From contig NZ_FOBB01000005.1 in the NCBI RefSeq assembly GCF_900109685.1, positions 1 to 64,000 of the forward strand: 64,000 nucleotides of DNA, read 5' to 3'. This stretch comes from Chitinophaga rupis. GTDB taxonomy: Bacteria; Bacteroidota; Bacteroidia; Chitinophagales; Chitinophagaceae. Under the pieces are notes generated by a model that ran no database searches, was not told the DNA's origin, and worked only from the letters and a program-made list of their open reading frames with translations. A program made the translations under genes and the position numbers. Below are positions 62,454 to 64,000 of the stretch, in pieces; position 1 is the stretch's first letter, and the number at the start of each line of letters is the position of its first letter.

Positions 62454-63209
62454 CTAGACATGAACTTCCGCCTCTTTCAGCCAGTCGTAGCCTTTTTCTT
62501 CCAGTTCCAGCGCCAGCTCTTTGGTACCGGTTTTTACAATGCGGCCGTTGTACAGCACGTGTACAAAGTCGGGCACTATATAATCCAGCAGGCGTTGGTA
62601 GTGGGTAATAACCAGGAAAGATTTTTCCGGGCCACGCAGCTTGTTCACACCGCCGGCTACAATACGCAGCGCATCAATGTCCAAACCGGAATCTGTTTCA
62701 TCCAGGATGCCTAATTTGGGATCCAGCATAGCTAACTGCAGGATCTCATTACGTTTCTTTTCACCACCGGAAAAACCTTCGTTCAGGGAACGGTTCATCA
62801 GGTTGGCGTTAAATTCTACCAGCTGTTGTTTTTCTTTGGTAAGCTTCAGGAACTCTTTTGCTTCCATAGCCGGTAAACCTTTATAGGCGCGTATTTCGTT
62901 CAGGGCTGTTTTAAGGAAGTTGATGTTGGATACACCGGGTATCTCTACCGGGTACTGGAATGCCAGGAACATGCCTTCACGGGCACGGTCTTCGGGCGAC
63001 AGTTCCAGCAGGTCCTTGCCGTCAAAGTTCACTTCACCCTGTGTTACAGTATAATTTTCGCGGCCTGCCAGTACAGAAGCCAGGGAGCTTTTGCCGGAAC
63101 CGTTAGGTCCCATAATGGCATGCACCTCGCCTTTGCGGATCTCCAGGTCTATACCCTTCAGTATTTCTTTTCCGTCTACTTCTGCGTGCAGATTTTTAAT
63201 CGTCAGCAT
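62454..63209 (-). CDS. sufC: Fe-S cluster assembly ATPase SufC
   Basis: A 251-residue ABC-type ATPase that drives the SufBCD scaffold. Walker A GPNGSGKS (34-41), signature FSGGEKKRNEIL and Walker B LGILDETDSGLD are all intact. It is a soluble ATPase without membrane partner. It starts 39 bp after sufB. Confidence 0.97.
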   Translation of the reverse strand: MLTIKNLHAEVDGKEILKGIDLEIRKGEVHAIMGPNGSGKSSLASVLAGRENYTVTQGEVNFDGKDLLELSPEDRAREGMFLAFQYPVEIPGVSNINFLKTALNEIRAYKGLPAMEAKEFLKLTKEKQQLVEFNANLMNRSLNEGFSGGEKKRNEILQLAMLDPKLGILDETDSGLDIDALRIVAGGVNKLRGPEKSFLVITHYQRLLDYIVPDFVHVLYNGRIVKTGTKELALELEEKGYDWLKEAEVHV

Positions 63210-63248
63210 GATATTGTTTGTGTTTCTCTGTTGTTTTATTCGTTATAA

Positions 63249-64000
63249 TTATCCTACGCTTCCCTCTAATGTGATGGACAGCAGCTTTTGCGCCTCTACG
63301 GCAAACTCCATGGGTAACTGGTTCAGCACTTCTTTAGCATAACCATTTACGATCAGTGCTACTGCTTTCTCCGTATCAATACCTCTTTGGTTCAGGTAAA
63401 AGATCTGGTCTTCCCCGATCTTGGAGGTAGTGGCCTCGTGCTCGACTGTGGCGCTTTTGTTCCGGGACTCAATGTAAGGGAACGTATGCGCGCCGCAACG
63501 GTTACCGATCAGCAGGGAATCGCATTGGGTGAAGTTACGGGCGTTGTGTGCACGGGGGCCTACCTGTACCAGGCCACGGTAGGTGTTCTCTCCCTGTCCG
63601 GCAGAAATACCTTTGGAAATAATGCGGCTGCGGGTGTTGCGGCCCAGGTGGTAGATCTTGGTGCCGGTATCTGCAATCTGTTTATTGCGGGTAACGGCTA
63701 CAGAGTAAAACTCACCCATGGCATCATCGCCCTGCAGGATCACGCTGGGATATTTCCAGGTAATGGCGGAGCCGGTTTCTACCTGTGTCCAGGAGATCTT
63801 GCTGCTATTACCTTTACAGATACCGCGTTTGGTTACGAAGTTGTAAATACCGCCTTTACCGTCCTTGTCGCCGGGGTACCAGTTCTGCACGGTGGAGTAT
63901 TTGATCTCCGCGTGGTCCATGGCTACCAGCTCCACAACAGCTGCGTGCAGCTGGTTCTCGTCGCGCATAGGGGCGGTACAGCCTTCCAGGTAGCTTACGT
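63249..64000 (-). CDS. sufB: Fe-S cluster assembly protein SufB, C-terminal part (cut by window edge)
   Basis: The C-terminal 250 or so residues of SufB, the scaffold subunit on which [4Fe-4S] clusters are built. The frame continues through the internal Met at 63968: residues just before it read VSYLEGCTAPMRDENQLHAA, the expected family sequence. Other blocks are QNWYPGDKDGKGGIYNFVTK, GSAITWKYPSVILQGDDA, AHNARNFTQCDSLLIG and FYLNQRGIDTEKAVALIVNG. The N-terminal half lies beyond base 64000. sufC starts 39 bp after its stop, giving the order sufB-C-D-S-E-T. Confidence 0.96.
   Translation of the reverse strand, partial: VSYLEGCTAPMRDENQLHAAVVELVAMDHAEIKYSTVQNWYPGDKDGKGGIYNFVTKRGICKGNSSKISWTQVETGSAITWKYPSVILQGDDAMGEFYSVAVTRNKQIADTGTKIYHLGRNTRSRIISKGISAGQGENTYRGLVQVGPRAHNARNFTQCDSLLIGNRCGAHTFPYIESRNKSATVEHEATTSKIGEDQIFYLNQRGIDTEKAVALIVNGYAKEVLNQLPMEFAVEAQKLLSITLEGSVG

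Noticed and set aside
62556..62561. A CACGTG core in sufC as a second parS site
   Set aside because: The flanks (TACAG / TACAA) do not fit TGTTNCACGTGNAACA, and it lies within a coding region.

Overview
The window looks like chromosomal DNA of a Bacteroidota member, most likely Chitinophagaceae and Chitinophaga-like. Evidence: SusC/SusD proteins, a type IX secretion (T9SS) cargo with its PorP/SprF partner, TonB receptors with carboxypeptidase-like N-domains, a FecR anti-sigma factor, many secreted glycoside hydrolases, few Shine-Dalgarno sequences, and promoters of the TTTG / TAnnTTTG type. I saw no tRNA, rRNA, CRISPR array or prophage.

Layout. 1-355: the right end of an IS3-type insertion sequence. 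0.5-7.7 kb: a GH92 alpha-mannosidase with a lectin-like tail, a GNAT enzyme, a Crp/Fnr regulator with a small membrane protein, a YXG-rich secreted protein, and a LuxR regulator whose receiver domain has lost its phosphorylation residues. 8.0-13.4 kb: a 1470-residue Calx-beta adhesin with a T9SS tail, coupled to a PorP/SprF protein. 14.5-21.9 kb: a TonB receptor, then a minimal ethanolamine cluster (permease, eutB, eutC) and a sialidase-like secreted protein. 22.0-26.3 kb: a single-domain response regulator, a membrane protein, a TIM-barrel isomerase and an M20 amidohydrolase. 26.3-27.2 kb: a gene-free stretch with clustered DnaA boxes and a parS-like palindrome, a candidate replication origin. 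27.2-32.7 kb: a dehydrogenase, a serine hydrolase, a small lipoprotein and a 7TM receptor fused to a transposase-type zinc ribbon. 33.0-39.9 kb: a polysaccharide utilisation locus (SusC, SusD, GH30) and an aldose epimerase. 40.4-47.2 kb: a GH51 arabinofuranosidase, an orphan FecR, a phosphoesterase and a sodium/solute symporter. 47.6-53.5 kb: a MarR regulator, a cation/proton antiporter and several small or unknown proteins, including a 33-residue membrane peptide. 53.9-58.7 kb: a sugar porter and a DUF5107/TPR protein. 58.8-64.0 kb, minus strand: sufB (cut by the window edge), sufC, sufD, sufS, sufE and a sufT-like gene for Fe-S cluster assembly.

The genes describe a glycan-feeding, surface-active bacterium: outer-membrane importers, secreted or lipid-anchored hydrolases, inner-membrane sugar carriers and sugar-processing enzymes are scattered in small clusters. 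A 15-bp motif shared by the GH51 and symporter promoters, and found once upstream of the TonB receptor, suggests a common (perhaps arabinose) regulon.

Intergenic spaces carry three families of palindromic, MITE-like repeats, some with long and even perfect terminal inverted repeats; two lie inside the suf operon. The most interesting items are the receptor / transposase-zinc-ribbon fusion (30762-32681), the candidate oriC/parS region (26563-26690), the repeat families, the degenerate receiver regulator, and the shared operator.
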